From Corynebacterium halotolerans YIM 70093 = DSM 44683 (lineage in GTDB: Bacteria > Actinomycetota > Actinomycetes > Mycobacteriales > Mycobacteriaceae): 64,000 nt of DNA. The stretch spans positions 290,075-354,074 of the forward strand of contig NC_020302.1 in NCBI RefSeq assembly GCF_000341345.1, in the 5' to 3' direction. Each line of letters starts with the position of its first letter. Positions within the stretch are counted from its first letter, which is position 1. Positions 43,333-54,141 of this stretch are shown here, piece by piece. The notes under the pieces were generated by a model. That model did no database searches. It was not told the DNA's origin and worked only from the letters and a program-made list of their open reading frames with translations. The position numbers and the translations under genes were made by a program.

Positions 43333-43760
43333 TGGAGAATTCCGACGCGCCCCGGATCCTCGCCCTGGCCGACGACGAGCGGGAGTGGCTCGCGGCGCGT
43401 CTGACGGCGGCGGCGAAGGCCGGGCTGCTGGCCGATCAGGAGGCGCTCATCGATTCCTTCGACGGCAGCCGGGACGACTGGCACGCCAGGCCCCTCGGTG
43501 AACGGGGGAGTGCGGCCATGCTGGTCAATATCTACGGCGCGGCGTTCGGGCAGTTGCTGTCCGAGGAATTCGACCTCGAGTGGTGCGTCGTCGAACGGGA
43601 GGGCACCGACCAGATCGGGCTTTACGGGGCGGCCGGGCGCCTCGTGTTCTTCCCGCTGCAGACCGTCGCCCAACGCTGGGAGGACCCGGCGCAGCGGTCG
43701 CTGGCGGATCTGCTGGCGCAGGCGCGGGAGAGTCTGCGGGCGGTGCAGGGGGAGGGGTAG
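43332..43760 (+). CDS. DUF3806 domain protein
   Basis: A 142-residue cytoplasmic protein matching DUF3806: LADDEREWLAARLTAAAKAGLLA at the N-terminus, NIYGAAFGQLLSEEFDLEWCVVEREGTDQIGLYG in the middle, and LVFFPLQTVAQRWEDPAQRSLADLL near the end. Function unknown. It is divergent from the dnaQ-like gene with about 110 bp between starts, and appears leaderless. Confidence 0.8.
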   Translation: MENSDAPRILALADDEREWLAARLTAAAKAGLLADQEALIDSFDGSRDDWHARPLGERGSAAMLVNIYGAAFGQLLSEEFDLEWCVVEREGTDQIGLYGAAGRLVFFPLQTVAQRWEDPAQRSLADLLAQARESLRAVQGEG

Positions 43761-43891
43761 CCAATTTCGTGGGGCGGTGTAACGGTTGAGTTGATCCATG
43801 ATGGGAGTGGCTTCCCGGTCGGTCTCGAACCCCCGAGGTGGTGTGGTATTTGCTCAGCTCAGCCGGTTGGTCGTGAGGGATTTCCCACAAG

Positions 43892-43922
43892 TTGAGCGAA
43901 GATCCGCTGGCCGGGTTACGAT
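43892..43922 (+). promoter_or_regulatory. Promoter of the candidate small RNA
   Basis: TTGAGC (43892-43897) and TACGAT (43917-43922) are 19 bp apart and predict a start near 43929. No open reading frame with a ribosome-binding site follows before the terminator at 43971-44010. Confidence 0.55.
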
Positions 43923-43928
43923 TGACGT

Positions 43929-44010
43929 CGCTTGCCAAAGCGTATCCGGTGCACCTTCGTGCGCCGGATGAGGCCTGTTCCGGTTCCCAGCAGGAACAGG
44001 CCTTTTCCTT
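43929..44010 (+). ncRNA. Candidate small RNA: three hairpins ending in an intrinsic terminator
   Basis: Three stems follow directly: CGCTT/AAGCG with loop GCCA (43929-43942); an 11-bp stem ATCCGGTGCAC/GTGCGCCGGAT with loop CTTC (43944-43969, one G-U); and AGGCCTGTTCC/GGAACAGGCCT (43971-44003) followed by TTTCCTTTCCC. With a promoter just upstream and no protein coding, this resembles a free-standing small RNA of about 80 nt. The alternative is an attenuated leader of the yrhK-like gene at 44171, though that gene seems to have its own -10 box (TAATTT near 44136). Confidence 0.6.
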
Positions 44011-44170
44011 TCCCTTTTTATTTTCCTGTCGGCCGCTTCCTGTGGTCTGGTCCCACCGCCGGATGCCATCCACAGACCGATCAGGTGCATCGACCCGGCA
44101 GTCGTCCGTAAGTTTGCGGGTAACTGAGACACGGTAATTTACCGGACGTCGATCAGTGAAGGAAGGCACT

Positions 44171-44509
44171 GTGAAAAGAAGGCTGCAACTCTTCGACCCC
44201 CGTGATCACAAAATCACCCCGCGGCAGGCGCGCCGCTACGCACGCTTCGAGATTTTCCACACTGTCGTGGACTTCACCGCGGCATTTCTGTTCATCATCG
44301 GTAGCGTCCTGTTCTTCTTCGAACAGACCAAGATTCCCGGCACGTACTGTTTCTTGTTCGGTTCCATCTTCTTCGCCGCCAAGCCGGCCATCCGGCTGGC
44401 CCGTGAAATATCGCTGGCACGGCTCGATGACGTCGACCAGCTCGCCGAGATGGCCCCGGAAGGTCCGGGGAGCTTCAGGAAAATGAAGGACGAAAATGAA
44501 GGACAATGA
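44171..44509 (+). CDS. YrhK-domain membrane protein
   Basis: A 112-residue protein with two membrane helices (TVVDFTAAFLFIIGSVLFFFE and YCFLFGSIFFAAKPAIRLA). The pattern YARFEIFHTVVDFTAAFLFIIGSVLFFFE...GTYCFLFGSIFFAAKP is that of the YrhK domain. Function unknown. The GTG at 44171 follows GGAAGG; a GTG 15 bp earlier has no such site. Lower GC than its neighbours. Confidence 0.8.
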   Translation: MKRRLQLFDPRDHKITPRQARRYARFEIFHTVVDFTAAFLFIIGSVLFFFEQTKIPGTYCFLFGSIFFAAKPAIRLAREISLARLDDVDQLAEMAPEGPGSFRKMKDENEGQ

Positions 44510-44602
44510 CGACGACCGTGGGGCCGACGACGCTAAAGAGCCCACCGGGGAGGAATTCGCCGACGGGCAGGCCGGCGGAGGACCCTGACCGCGGCACGGA
44601 AA

Positions 44603-44643
44603 ACCCCGTCGCGGTACCGGTTCTCCCGGTGCCGCGACGGGGT
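44603..44643. terminator. Bidirectional terminator between yrhK and leuA
   Basis: ACCCCGTCGCGGTACCGG and CCGGTGCCGCGACGGGGT form an 18-bp stem with a short loop, just after the leuA stop. On the minus strand it is followed by TTTTCC. Confidence 0.9.
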
Positions 44644-44659
44644 CTGTGTCGCCGGTGAG

Positions 44660-46549
<1,890 letters not shown>

Positions 46550-46578
46550 TCACTGTAATGGCTGGGTCTGTTTCACCG

Positions 46579-46632
46579 CTCACGGCTGAGCGGGCCACGA
46601 CCGGCAACACCAGACTCCGCGACGGGGTGCCG
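46579..46632 (-). promoter_or_regulatory. Attenuator-type hairpins in the leuA leader
   Basis: Between the leader peptide stop (46644) and leuA two stems can form on the minus strand: CCGGCA...TGTTGCCGG (46597-46632) and CCCGCTCA/TGAGCGGT (46579-46600). They share bases near 46597-46600, so they could be mutually exclusive, as in leucine attenuators. No strong T-run is seen after the second stem. Confidence 0.5.
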
Positions 46633-46643
46633 GCCGTGTGTGT

Positions 46644-46697
46644 TTAGACCTGATACCCGCCGCGGCGAAGAAGGAGGAGGTTCGCGCGGGAGAACAT
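46644..46697 (-). CDS. leuL: leuA leader peptide (17 residues, four consecutive leucines)
   Basis: The minus-strand frame encodes MFSRANLLLLRRGGYQV and stops with TAA. The four leucine codons in a row (CTC CTC CTT CTT) are the hallmark of a transcription attenuator that senses charged tRNA-Leu, as described for actinobacterial leuA leaders. The leader is apparently leaderless itself: TACAGT lies seven bases before the ATG. Hairpins follow before leuA. Confidence 0.82.
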   Translation of the reverse strand: MFSRANLLLLRRGGYQV

Positions 46698-46704
46698 GCT
46701 CGAC

Positions 46705-46710
46705 ACTGTA
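46705..46710 (-). promoter_or_regulatory. leuL-leuA promoter -10 box
   Basis: On the minus strand TACAGT is seven bases before the leader peptide ATG, so transcription should start at or near that ATG. Confidence 0.6.
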
Positions 46711-46789
46711 CACCCCGTCACAGTCACGGGGGACTCCACTGACGGTCACGGGTGTGGCCCGCACCCCCACGGACCGGGGGCGGCGACGC

Positions 46790-46802
46790 TACCATGTGCC
46801 CG
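46790..46802 (+). promoter_or_regulatory. Leaderless promoter TACCAT-N6-GTG
   Basis: TACCAT at 46790-46795 precedes the GTG at 46802 by six bases. It is divergent from the leuL promoter. Confidence 0.5.
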
Positions 46803-47971
46803 TGACCTCCCCCGAACCAACCGATGCTGAACCCACCGCGCACGGCGCGGCGGGGGCGGGCGTCGACAAGCGGTTGGACGCCCGGGACTGGTTGGCCGCC
46901 GCGCTCGTGGCCGTGGTGGGCACGCTGATCCGCGTCGGGGTGCTGGGTCTGTTCGCCCGCGCCAACGACGAGGGGACGGGCGGGCTGCTCGCCTCGTGGG
47001 ACACCCGCTACTACCTCGCCATCGCCGAGCACGGCTACTTCGACGCGGACCTGGACACCGACGGGCCGGTGCACGAGTACACACTGGCGTTCTTCCCCGG
47101 CTTTCCCGCGCTGGTGCGCCTGGTCCACGAGCTCACGCGCCTGGACTACGCGGCCGCGGCGGTGCTGCTCAACATCCTGCTGACGATCGTGATGACCGCC
47201 GGCGGCATGGCCCTGGCCGCGCGCATGGGCGCCGGGCGCGCCGGGCGGACCGGGGCAGCGGTGCTGGTCTCCTCGGCTCCGATGGCGGTCACCTTCACCA
47301 TGCCGTACACCGAGGCACTGTTCGGGGCGCTCGCGTTCTGGGCGCTCGTCGCGCTCATCGACCGTCGCTGGTGGCCGGCCGCGGGGCTCATCCTCCTCGC
47401 CGGGCTCACCCGGTTGACGGCCGTCGATCTCGTCCTGGTCTTCGCGGTCGTCGTCCTGCTCCGGGCGCGCGGCGACCGGCGGGCGTGGGCGGCCCTGGCG
47501 GTCTCCCCGCTGTCGTTCCTGGGCTACCTCGCCTTCGCGAACTTCCACACCCGCGACGCCGGCGGCTACTTCGGTATCCAGGAGGCCGGTTGGGGATCCC
47601 GCTTCGATTTCGGCGCAGCCACCGTCCGCTGGATGGTGGAGGTCCTGCTGACCGGCCGCGACCCCGGCTACTTCCTGACCGTCGGGGTGATGGTGGCCGC
47701 GGTGATCGCCCTGGTGCCGGGATGGCGGCGCGTGCCGTGGGAGATCTGGTTGTTCTGCGCGGCGCTCACTGCGAATGTCCTGCTCGCGGACGGGATCATG
47801 CACTCCCGGCCGCGCCTGCTGCTGCCCGCCGTCATCATTCTGCTGCCGTGGGTGCTGCGCGGGGCCCGGAAGTTGTCCCGGGGATGGCAGGCCGCGGTGG
47901 CGGCGGGTTGGGTGATCTTTGGCGCGTGGTTCTCCGGCTACATGCTCACCGTGTTCGAGTGGGCGATCTAG
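46802..47971 (+). CDS. GT-C fold membrane glycosyltransferase (PIG-V-like mannosyltransferase)
   Basis: A 389-residue polytopic protein. After the first helix comes SWDTRYYLAIAEHGYFDAD and LAFFPGFPALVRLVHELTRL, the WD...YL.IA..GY / FFP..P signature of PIG-V-type GT-C mannosyltransferases, with the Asp as the likely catalytic or metal residue. About eight more helices follow. In corynebacteria such enzymes use polyprenyl-phosphate sugars for cell-envelope glycans or protein mannosylation; the acceptor is unknown here. The GTG at 46802 is chosen from a leaderless promoter. Confidence 0.75.
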   Translation: MTSPEPTDAEPTAHGAAGAGVDKRLDARDWLAAALVAVVGTLIRVGVLGLFARANDEGTGGLLASWDTRYYLAIAEHGYFDADLDTDGPVHEYTLAFFPGFPALVRLVHELTRLDYAAAAVLLNILLTIVMTAGGMALAARMGAGRAGRTGAAVLVSSAPMAVTFTMPYTEALFGALAFWALVALIDRRWWPAAGLILLAGLTRLTAVDLVLVFAVVVLLRARGDRRAWAALAVSPLSFLGYLAFANFHTRDAGGYFGIQEAGWGSRFDFGAATVRWMVEVLLTGRDPGYFLTVGVMVAAVIALVPGWRRVPWEIWLFCAALTANVLLADGIMHSRPRLLLPAVIILLPWVLRGARKLSRGWQAAVAAGWVIFGAWFSGYMLTVFEWAI

Positions 47972-47987
47972 GGTGCTTCGTTCAGCG

Positions 47988-48045
47988 GAAGGGCGGACAT
48001 CAACGGAGCGGCAGTAGCTTTAGCGCTGCGATGTCCGCCCTTCCG
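47988..48045. repeat. Single unit (I) of the dispersed palindrome family
   Basis: A 58-bp unit with perfect 13-bp arms AAGGGCGGACATC / GATGTCCGCCCTT, then CCG. It lies between the convergent GT-C and DMT genes, 16 bp after one stop and 22 bp before the other, so it could also act as a shared terminator. Confidence 0.85.
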
Positions 48046-48067
48046 CAGACAAGTTCGGGCATCCCGC

Positions 48068-48946
48068 CTATCCCACACCCTTGCGGGAGAGCACCACGGT
48101 GGAGATGATCATGGCGGTCAGCGCCAGTCCCATGAAGAACCAGCCGACCAGCGAGTCGACCCGGAACTGCTCGCCGAGGACCGCGTAGCCGAGGGTGAAG
48201 GCCACGATGGGTTCGGTGATGGTCATCGCCGGCAGGGAGTTCCTCAGGGCACCGGCGTTGAAGGAGTACTGCTGCACGATCGTGCCGAGCGTGGCGCCGA
48301 GGACCAGCGCGTAGCCCTCCCAGTTGAAGATCAGCGCGAGCACCCCGCCATGGATGAAGATGTCGACGACGGCCTTCGACAGCACCGCCACGTAGCCGAA
48401 GAGCGCGCCGGTGACGATGCCGAGCAGCAGGGCCTTCTCCCGGCGGATCTGCCGCTGGGCGACCCGCTCGATGGTGATGAGCAGTGCCGCTCCGAGCGCC
48501 AGGGCCGGCACCCACCGTTCCAGGGGTGGCTGCGGCTCGCCGGCGATGGGCCGGCCCAGCAGGACGAGCACCGCGACGGCGACAGTGAGCACCCCCGCCC
48601 AGAACATCTCGGGGAAGGTGACGCGACGGCCGTCGTAACGCGCGGACAGGGGGAGGGTGAACATCAGGGAGAGCACGAGAATCGGCTGCACGACCAGCAG
48701 CGTTCCGAAACCCAGGGCGACCACCTGCAGTCCGTAGCCGAGCAGCGCCGTGCCCGTGCCGGCCCACCACAGCGGGCGGCTGACGGCGTTCCAGAACGGC
48801 GAGCCTTTGAGTGAGCCGTCGGCCGGGGCCTCCTCCGCGATGCGATGGCGCACAACAGTGCCCCACGCGATGGTGAGGGCGGAGGCCAGTGCGAAAAGCA
48901 CGGCGAGCAGATTGCTGTGCACCGGATACACCTTAGTGAACACCAT
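48068..48946 (-). CDS. DMT-superfamily (EamA-like) transporter
   Basis: The 292-residue protein has about nine to ten helices in two halves ([20 protein letters not shown]... and [20 protein letters not shown]), the drug/metabolite transporter pattern with the conserved E-P-x-x-A segment [18 protein letters not shown]. Substrate unknown. AGGAGGG lies just before the ATG at 48946. It is divergent from lysC. Confidence 0.82.
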   Translation of the reverse strand: MVFTKVYPVHSNLLAVLFALASALTIAWGTVVRHRIAEEAPADGSLKGSPFWNAVSRPLWWAGTGTALLGYGLQVVALGFGTLLVVQPILVLSLMFTLPLSARYDGRRVTFPEMFWAGVLTVAVAVLVLLGRPIAGEPQPPLERWVPALALGAALLITIERVAQRQIRREKALLLGIVTGALFGYVAVLSKAVVDIFIHGGVLALIFNWEGYALVLGATLGTIVQQYSFNAGALRNSLPAMTITEPIVAFTLGYAVLGEQFRVDSLVGWFFMGLALTAMIISTVVLSRKGVG

Positions 48947-49015
48947 TCCGCCCTCCTATTGCAGGGAACCTGTGAGAAGGGTGAGCGCCGCTGCCCCGCA
49001 TGCACCCCCGGTAGG

Positions 49016-49021
49016 TACGAT
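49016..49021 (+). promoter_or_regulatory. lysC -10 box
   Basis: TACGAT about 44 bp before the lysC GTG, giving a leader of roughly 35-40 nt. Confidence 0.5.
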
Positions 49022-49064
49022 GGCAACGGAACTTTTTGCACCCGAGACGAAAGGCGGCCGCCCG

Positions 49065-50330
49065 GTGGCACTGGTCGTTCAGAAATACGGAGGCTCCTCG
49101 CTGGAGAGCGCGGAACGCATACGCGCAGTCGCGGAACGGATCGTGGCCACCAAGAAGCAGGGCAACGACGTCGTCGTGGTCTGCTCCGCGATGGGCGACA
49201 CCACCGACGAGCTGCTGGACCTGGCCAACCAGGTCAACCCGGTGCCCCCGGCCCGCGAGATGGACATGCTCCTGACCGCGGGGGAGCGGATCTCCAACGC
49301 GCTGGTGGCCATGGCCATCGAGTCCTTCGGCGCCGAGGCCCAGTCCTTCACCGGCTCCCAGGCCGGCGTACTCACCACCGAGCGCCACGGCAACGCCCGC
49401 ATCCTCGAGGTCACCCCGGCCCGCGTGCGCGAGGCCCTCGACGAGGGCAAGATCTGTATCGTCGCCGGCTTCCAGGGCGTGAACCCGGAGACCCGCTCGA
49501 TCACCACCCTGGGCCGCGGCGGTTCCGACACCACGGCCGTCGCCCTGGCGGCGGCGCTGGACGCGGACGTCTGCGAGATCTACTCCGACGTCGACGGCGT
49601 CTACACCGCCGATCCGCGCATCGTGCCGAACGCGAAGAAGCTCGACAAGCTCAGCTTCGAGGAGATGCTCGAGCTCGCTGCCGTCGGCTCGAAGATTCTG
49701 GTCCTGCGCAGCGTCGAGTACGCCCGCGCTTTCAACGTTCCCATGCGAGTTCGCTCGTCTTACAGCAACGACCCCGGCACCCTGATCGCCGGTTCGATGG
49801 AGGATATTCCCGTGGAAGAAGCAGTTCTCACCGGTGTGGCAACCGACAAGTCCGAGGCCAAGATCGCTGTTCTCGGCATCCCCGACAACCCCGGCGAGGC
49901 GGCGAAGATCTTCCGCGCGCTGGCCGACGCCGAGATCAACATCGACATGGTCCTCCAGAACGTCTCCTCCCTGGTCGACAACACCACCGACATCACCTTC
50001 ACCTGCCCGCGCTCGGACGGCCCCCGCGCCGTCGAGCTGCTGAAGAAGCTGCAGGAGACAGAGGGCTGGACCAACGTCCTCTACGACGACCAGGTGGGCA
50101 AGGTCTCCCTGGTCGGTGCGGGCATGAAGTCCCATCCGGGCGTGACCGCGGAGTTCAGTGAGGCGCTGCGCGACGTCGGCATCAACATCGAGATGTTCAC
50201 CACCTCCGAGATCCGCATCACCGCGGTCATCCGTGAAGGCGACCTCGACAACGCCACCCGCGTCCTCCATGAGAAGTTCGACCTCGGCGGCGAGGAGGAG
50301 GCCACCGTCTACGCCGGTACCGGCCGCTGA
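49065..50330 (+). CDS. lysC: Aspartokinase, alpha subunit
   Basis: LysC phosphorylates aspartate, the committed and feedback-controlled step to lysine and threonine. At 421 residues it has the length of the C. glutamicum enzyme and very similar sequence: kinase domain [41 protein letters not shown] and [14 protein letters not shown], then two ACT domains ([37 protein letters not shown] and [23 protein letters not shown]). Start is GTG at 49065 with AAAGG about 12 bp upstream. In C. glutamicum asd follows directly; here a repeat array and nat intervene. Confidence 0.95.
   Translation: MALVVQKYGGSSLESAERIRAVAERIVATKKQGNDVVVVCSAMGDTTDELLDLANQVNPVPPAREMDMLLTAGERISNALVAMAIESFGAEAQSFTGSQAGVLTTERHGNARILEVTPARVREALDEGKICIVAGFQGVNPETRSITTLGRGGSDTTAVALAAALDADVCEIYSDVDGVYTADPRIVPNAKKLDKLSFEEMLELAAVGSKILVLRSVEYARAFNVPMRVRSSYSNDPGTLIAGSMEDIPVEEAVLTGVATDKSEAKIAVLGIPDNPGEAAKIFRALADAEINIDMVLQNVSSLVDNTTDITFTCPRSDGPRAVELLKKLQETEGWTNVLYDDQVGKVSLVGAGMKSHPGVTAEFSEALRDVGINIEMFTTSEIRITAVIREGDLDNATRVLHEKFDLGGEEEATVYAGTGR
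49812..50330 (+). CDS. Aspartokinase beta subunit (internal in-frame start of lysC)
   Basis: The lysC frame has an internal GTG at 49812 with GGAGG at 49799-49803, spacing 8. Starting there gives 172 residues, the length known for the C. glutamicum beta subunit, consisting of the ACT domains. The active enzyme in corynebacteria is an alpha2beta2 heterotetramer, with beta helping to bind lysine and threonine. Confidence 0.85.
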   Translation: MEEAVLTGVATDKSEAKIAVLGIPDNPGEAAKIFRALADAEINIDMVLQNVSSLVDNTTDITFTCPRSDGPRAVELLKKLQETEGWTNVLYDDQVGKVSLVGAGMKSHPGVTAEFSEALRDVGINIEMFTTSEIRITAVIREGDLDNATRVLHEKFDLGGEEEATVYAGTGR

Positions 50331-50414
50331 GAACTTCTCCGACTGACCGGGCCGGGAGCGTTGCCGCTCCCGTCCCGGTTTCGTGTTTTCAGGGGTGTTT
50401 CCCGACGCCCTGCC

Positions 50415-50710
50415 GTAGGGCGGACACCAGAGGACCGGCGCGCGGTTCCGCGTGCTGGTGTCCGCCCTTATGCGGATTGACGGGGCCAGGAGAGGGATTC
50501 GCGCGCGTCGTCGGCGGCGCGGCGTCGAGAAGAACGGCCGTAGGGCGGACATCAGCGAGCAGACGCGAGGTTCCCGGCCCTGGTGTTCGTCCTTGCGCGG
50601 AATTCGACTGACGGGAACCGTCCCGGTGGAGCTGCTTTCCGACGCCCTGCCGTAGGGCGGACATCGGTGGGGCAGGAACCGGTTTCCGGCCCCTGCTGTC
50701 CGCCCTCATG
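50415..50710. repeat. Array of three units (J, K, L) of the dispersed palindrome family
   Basis: Units at 50415-50472, 50540-50597 and 50652-50710 each begin GTAGGGCGGACA. J has a 14-bp perfect inverted arm pair (AGGGCGGACACCAG / CTGGTGTCCGCCCT). K keeps all 14 arm pairs but three as G-T (AGGGCGGACATCAG / CTGGTGTTCGTCCT). L ends TGTCCGCCCTCATG. J and L are preceded by TTCCCGACGCCCTGCC / TTTCCGACGCCCTGCC, the counterpart of the linker in the array at 8 kb. Spacing is 125 and 112 bp rather than 92. They fill the lysC-nat gap. Confidence 0.88.
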
Positions 50711-50772
50711 CCGCTCTGCGCCCCGGCCCCGGCCCGAATCACAAAACCCGTGACCGGGCGCTTCCGGGTGCG

Positions 50773-50785
50773 TATCATTTCGTCA
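50773..50785 (+). promoter_or_regulatory. Leaderless promoter TATCAT-N6-ATG of nat
   Basis: TATCAT at 50773-50778 is six bases before the ATG at 50785; no ribosome-binding site. Confidence 0.6.
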
Positions 50786-51627
50786 TGGATACCATCACCG
50801 ACCGATACCTGCGCCGCATTGGCCTGAGCCGGGATGAGGCGGACAATCCGGATGAGCTGCTCGCGGCCCACGTCGAGCGCATCACCTTCGAGGACCTCGA
50901 CGCCGTGGCGGGGGTTCCCATCAGGACGGGGATTGAGGACGTCGCGGCCAAGCTCGTCGACTCGCGGCGCGGCGGCTACTGTCACGAGCACGCCCGGCTG
51001 TCCCAGCACGTGTTGGGCGAGCTCGGGTACGAGTGTGTTCCGGTGCTCGCGCGGGTGTACCGGTATCCCACGCTCACCGCACCGATGGCTCCCACCCACC
51101 ACCTGACGCTGGTGCACCGCCGGGGCGGCTGGTACATCTTCGACCCCGGTTTCGGCGGTGGTACCCCGACGCGCACGGTGCCGCTCGACGGTGAGGTCGT
51201 CATGGCGCGCGACGCCGACCTGCGCGTCGTGCCCGCCGTACCGGTGCTGGGGGAGGCGATGGCCGCCGGATGCACCCTGCTGCTGCAGCGCGACTTCCGC
51301 GACGGGCGGGGCTGGCGGAACGCCTACGGTTTCGCGGTGCGTCGCGCCGTCGAAGCGGACGTCGAGATGGCCAACTGGTTCACCGCCACGCACCCGGAGG
51401 GGATGTTCACCCGGATCCCGATGGCCGCCCGCCACCTGCGGGACGGCACCCGCCTCACACTGTGGGGGCGGCGGTGGCGTCGGGTAACCGCCGGCGGCGC
51501 TCGGGAGCGGGAGATCGCCGACCGTGGTGAGTTCGCCGAGGTGCTGCGTGGGGAATTCCTCATCGAGGCGCCCACCCGGGTGCTGGACGCCGCCTGGGAG
51601 GTGTCCGGTGGTGGCGCACGGGGTTGA
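50785..51627 (+). CDS. nat: Arylamine N-acetyltransferase
   Basis: NAT transfers acetyl from acetyl-CoA to arylamines or hydrazines and, in mycobacteria, affects lipid metabolism. The 280-residue protein has the catalytic triad in order: Cys66 in RRGGYCHEHARL, His105 in THHLTLVHRRG, and Asp120 in FDPGFGGG. The N-terminal ERITFEDLDAVAG matches ENL/FENLD of the family. It appears leaderless and sits between lysC and asd, which are normally adjacent. Confidence 0.9.
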   Translation: MDTITDRYLRRIGLSRDEADNPDELLAAHVERITFEDLDAVAGVPIRTGIEDVAAKLVDSRRGGYCHEHARLSQHVLGELGYECVPVLARVYRYPTLTAPMAPTHHLTLVHRRGGWYIFDPGFGGGTPTRTVPLDGEVVMARDADLRVVPAVPVLGEAMAAGCTLLLQRDFRDGRGWRNAYGFAVRRAVEADVEMANWFTATHPEGMFTRIPMAARHLRDGTRLTLWGRRWRRVTAGGAREREIADRGEFAEVLRGEFLIEAPTRVLDAAWEVSGGGARG

Positions 51628-52734
<1,107 letters not shown>

Positions 52735-52757
52735 CTCGCCGCGGTCCCGGAAACACG

Positions 52758-52795
52758 GAACCCCTCACCCGGCGATACCGCCGGATGAGGGGTTC
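52758..52795. terminator. Terminator between convergent asd and the secreted esterase gene
   Basis: GAACCCCTCACCCGGCG and CGCCGGATGAGGGGTTC form a 17-bp stem (one mismatch) with loop ATAC. Confidence 0.88.
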
Positions 52796-52816
52796 GATGC
52801 GTTTGGTGGTGGGGTG

Positions 52817-54019
52817 CTACTGGACGGGGGCCGGCTCGGGCTCGGGGGCCGGATCAGCCGTGGAATCGTCGTCCACTGTTCCGGTGAGGGCCGCGTCGAG
52901 GATCGCGGCCTGCGGCAGATCGAAGTGATCGTTGCCCTCGAGTTGGGTGAGGGTGACGTTCTCGATGCCCCGCTCGCGGAAGAACTCCGCGCCCTCCTGG
53001 GCGGCCTCAAGGGCGTTGAACGGCGCGTATTCATCCGTGCCGTCGTCCTCAGTGCCGACGGCCCAGTGCATCGGCACCGAGTTGAGGGCTTCCTCGGCGG
53101 GGTTCGTTTCTACGGCGGCACCGGCCGCCGGGAAAACGGTGGCCTCGACGGCGTCGATCGCATCCGTGGCCTGGGCGGCCACGTCGGCCACGGCCTGGGT
53201 GGCCGCCGGCATTCCGGCGGCCTCGGCCGCGGTGGTGGCCTGGGCGGCTGCGGCATCCACGGCGTCACGGGCCGGGGCGAAGGCACTGGCCTCGCGTGCC
53301 TGGGCGGCCCTCTCGGCGTCACGGGCCTCGTAGGTCTGGTCGGGGGCTCCCCCACCGCCGAGCATGACGGCGCCGCCGGTGACCAGTTCCGGGGCCAGCG
53401 GGATGAGGCCGTAGGTGATGAATTCGGCGCCGCCGGAGTAGCCGACCCACCAGATATTGTCCGGATCGACGTTCTCCATGGGGAGGATGTCGGTGTACAG
53501 CAGGTCGCTGACCCACTCGACGTTCTTCGGGATCTCGTACCACCAGATCGGCTCGCCGTACTCGGAGACGGAGGGGGAGTGGGGCGCGACGAGGACCATG
53601 TTGTGGGACGCGGCCACGGCCGCCTGACAGTTCATCGAGCGGCCGGGGTAGTAGTACTCGTAGGCGCCGTCACCGTGGAGGCGGACGACCACGCCCACGG
53701 GCCGGGAGAAATCGACGTCGCGGGTGAACAGGTGGTACGTGCCCTCGGTGCCGGCCTCGGAGACGTGGGGGATGCCGAGGCTGACACCCTCTCCCTCAAG
53801 GCCGCCGGGGTTGGTGCGGGGATCGTCGTTGTCGAGTCCGTAGGGGCCGCAGACGGTCTCGGGTGCTGCCAGTTGCTGCTGGATGGTCTTTTGATCGGTG
53901 GTTTCCTGGGCCTGCGCCTGGGTGGCGCCGAAAGTCGGGAGAAGTGCAGTGGTGAGGGCGAGGGCTGCGGCGGCGACAGAAGCGCGCCTATGTCGTTTTG
54001 AGAGGTGAAGGACACTCAT
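52817..54019 (-). CDS. Secreted alpha/beta-hydrolase esterase with an Ala-rich insertion
   Basis: The 400-residue precursor has a Sec signal peptide (SVLHLSKRHRRASVAAAALA..., likely cleaved after ATQAQA near residue 37). The core resembles PHB-depolymerase/feruloyl-esterase-like hydrolases: VVVRLHGDGAYEYYYPG, nucleophile Ser195 in VGYSGGAEF, and catalytic His365 in EGNDHFDLP. Between them residues about 231-306 are a strongly Ala-rich, probably helical insertion that is not part of the fold. The tail DPAPEPEPAPVQ is Pro/acidic. The ATG at 54019 has no ribosome-binding site; TAGAAT lies 8 nt upstream on the minus strand, within an AT-rich patch containing ATTCT-N5-AGAAT. Confidence 0.78.
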   Translation of the reverse strand: MSVLHLSKRHRRASVAAAALALTTALLPTFGATQAQAQETTDQKTIQQQLAAPETVCGPYGLDNDDPRTNPGGLEGEGVSLGIPHVSEAGTEGTYHLFTRDVDFSRPVGVVVRLHGDGAYEYYYPGRSMNCQAAVAASHNMVLVAPHSPSVSEYGEPIWWYEIPKNVEWVSDLLYTDILPMENVDPDNIWWVGYSGGAEFITYGLIPLAPELVTGGAVMLGGGGAPDQTYEARDAERAAQAREASAFAPARDAVDAAAAQATTAAEAAGMPAATQAVADVAAQATDAIDAVEATVFPAAGAAVETNPAEEALNSVPMHWAVGTEDDGTDEYAPFNALEAAQEGAEFFRERGIENVTLTQLEGNDHFDLPQAAILDAALTGTVDDDSTADPAPEPEPAPVQ

Positions 54020-54141
54020 GAAGCTGAATTCTAAATGAGAATCAGATGAGGTTCTACTAAGGGGCGGGATCCGGGCGCGGGACTCGGCGATCTTTCTGCG
54101 GGGTTTCGGGGCCGGGGGGATCGAGGAGTGGGGCACCGCAG

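Noticed and set aside
44497..44658. Small acidic frame after yrhK (starts MKDNDDDRGADD)
   Set aside because: It overlaps the end of yrhK and runs through the leuA terminator hairpin to within 2 bp of the leuA stop; no good ribosome-binding site.
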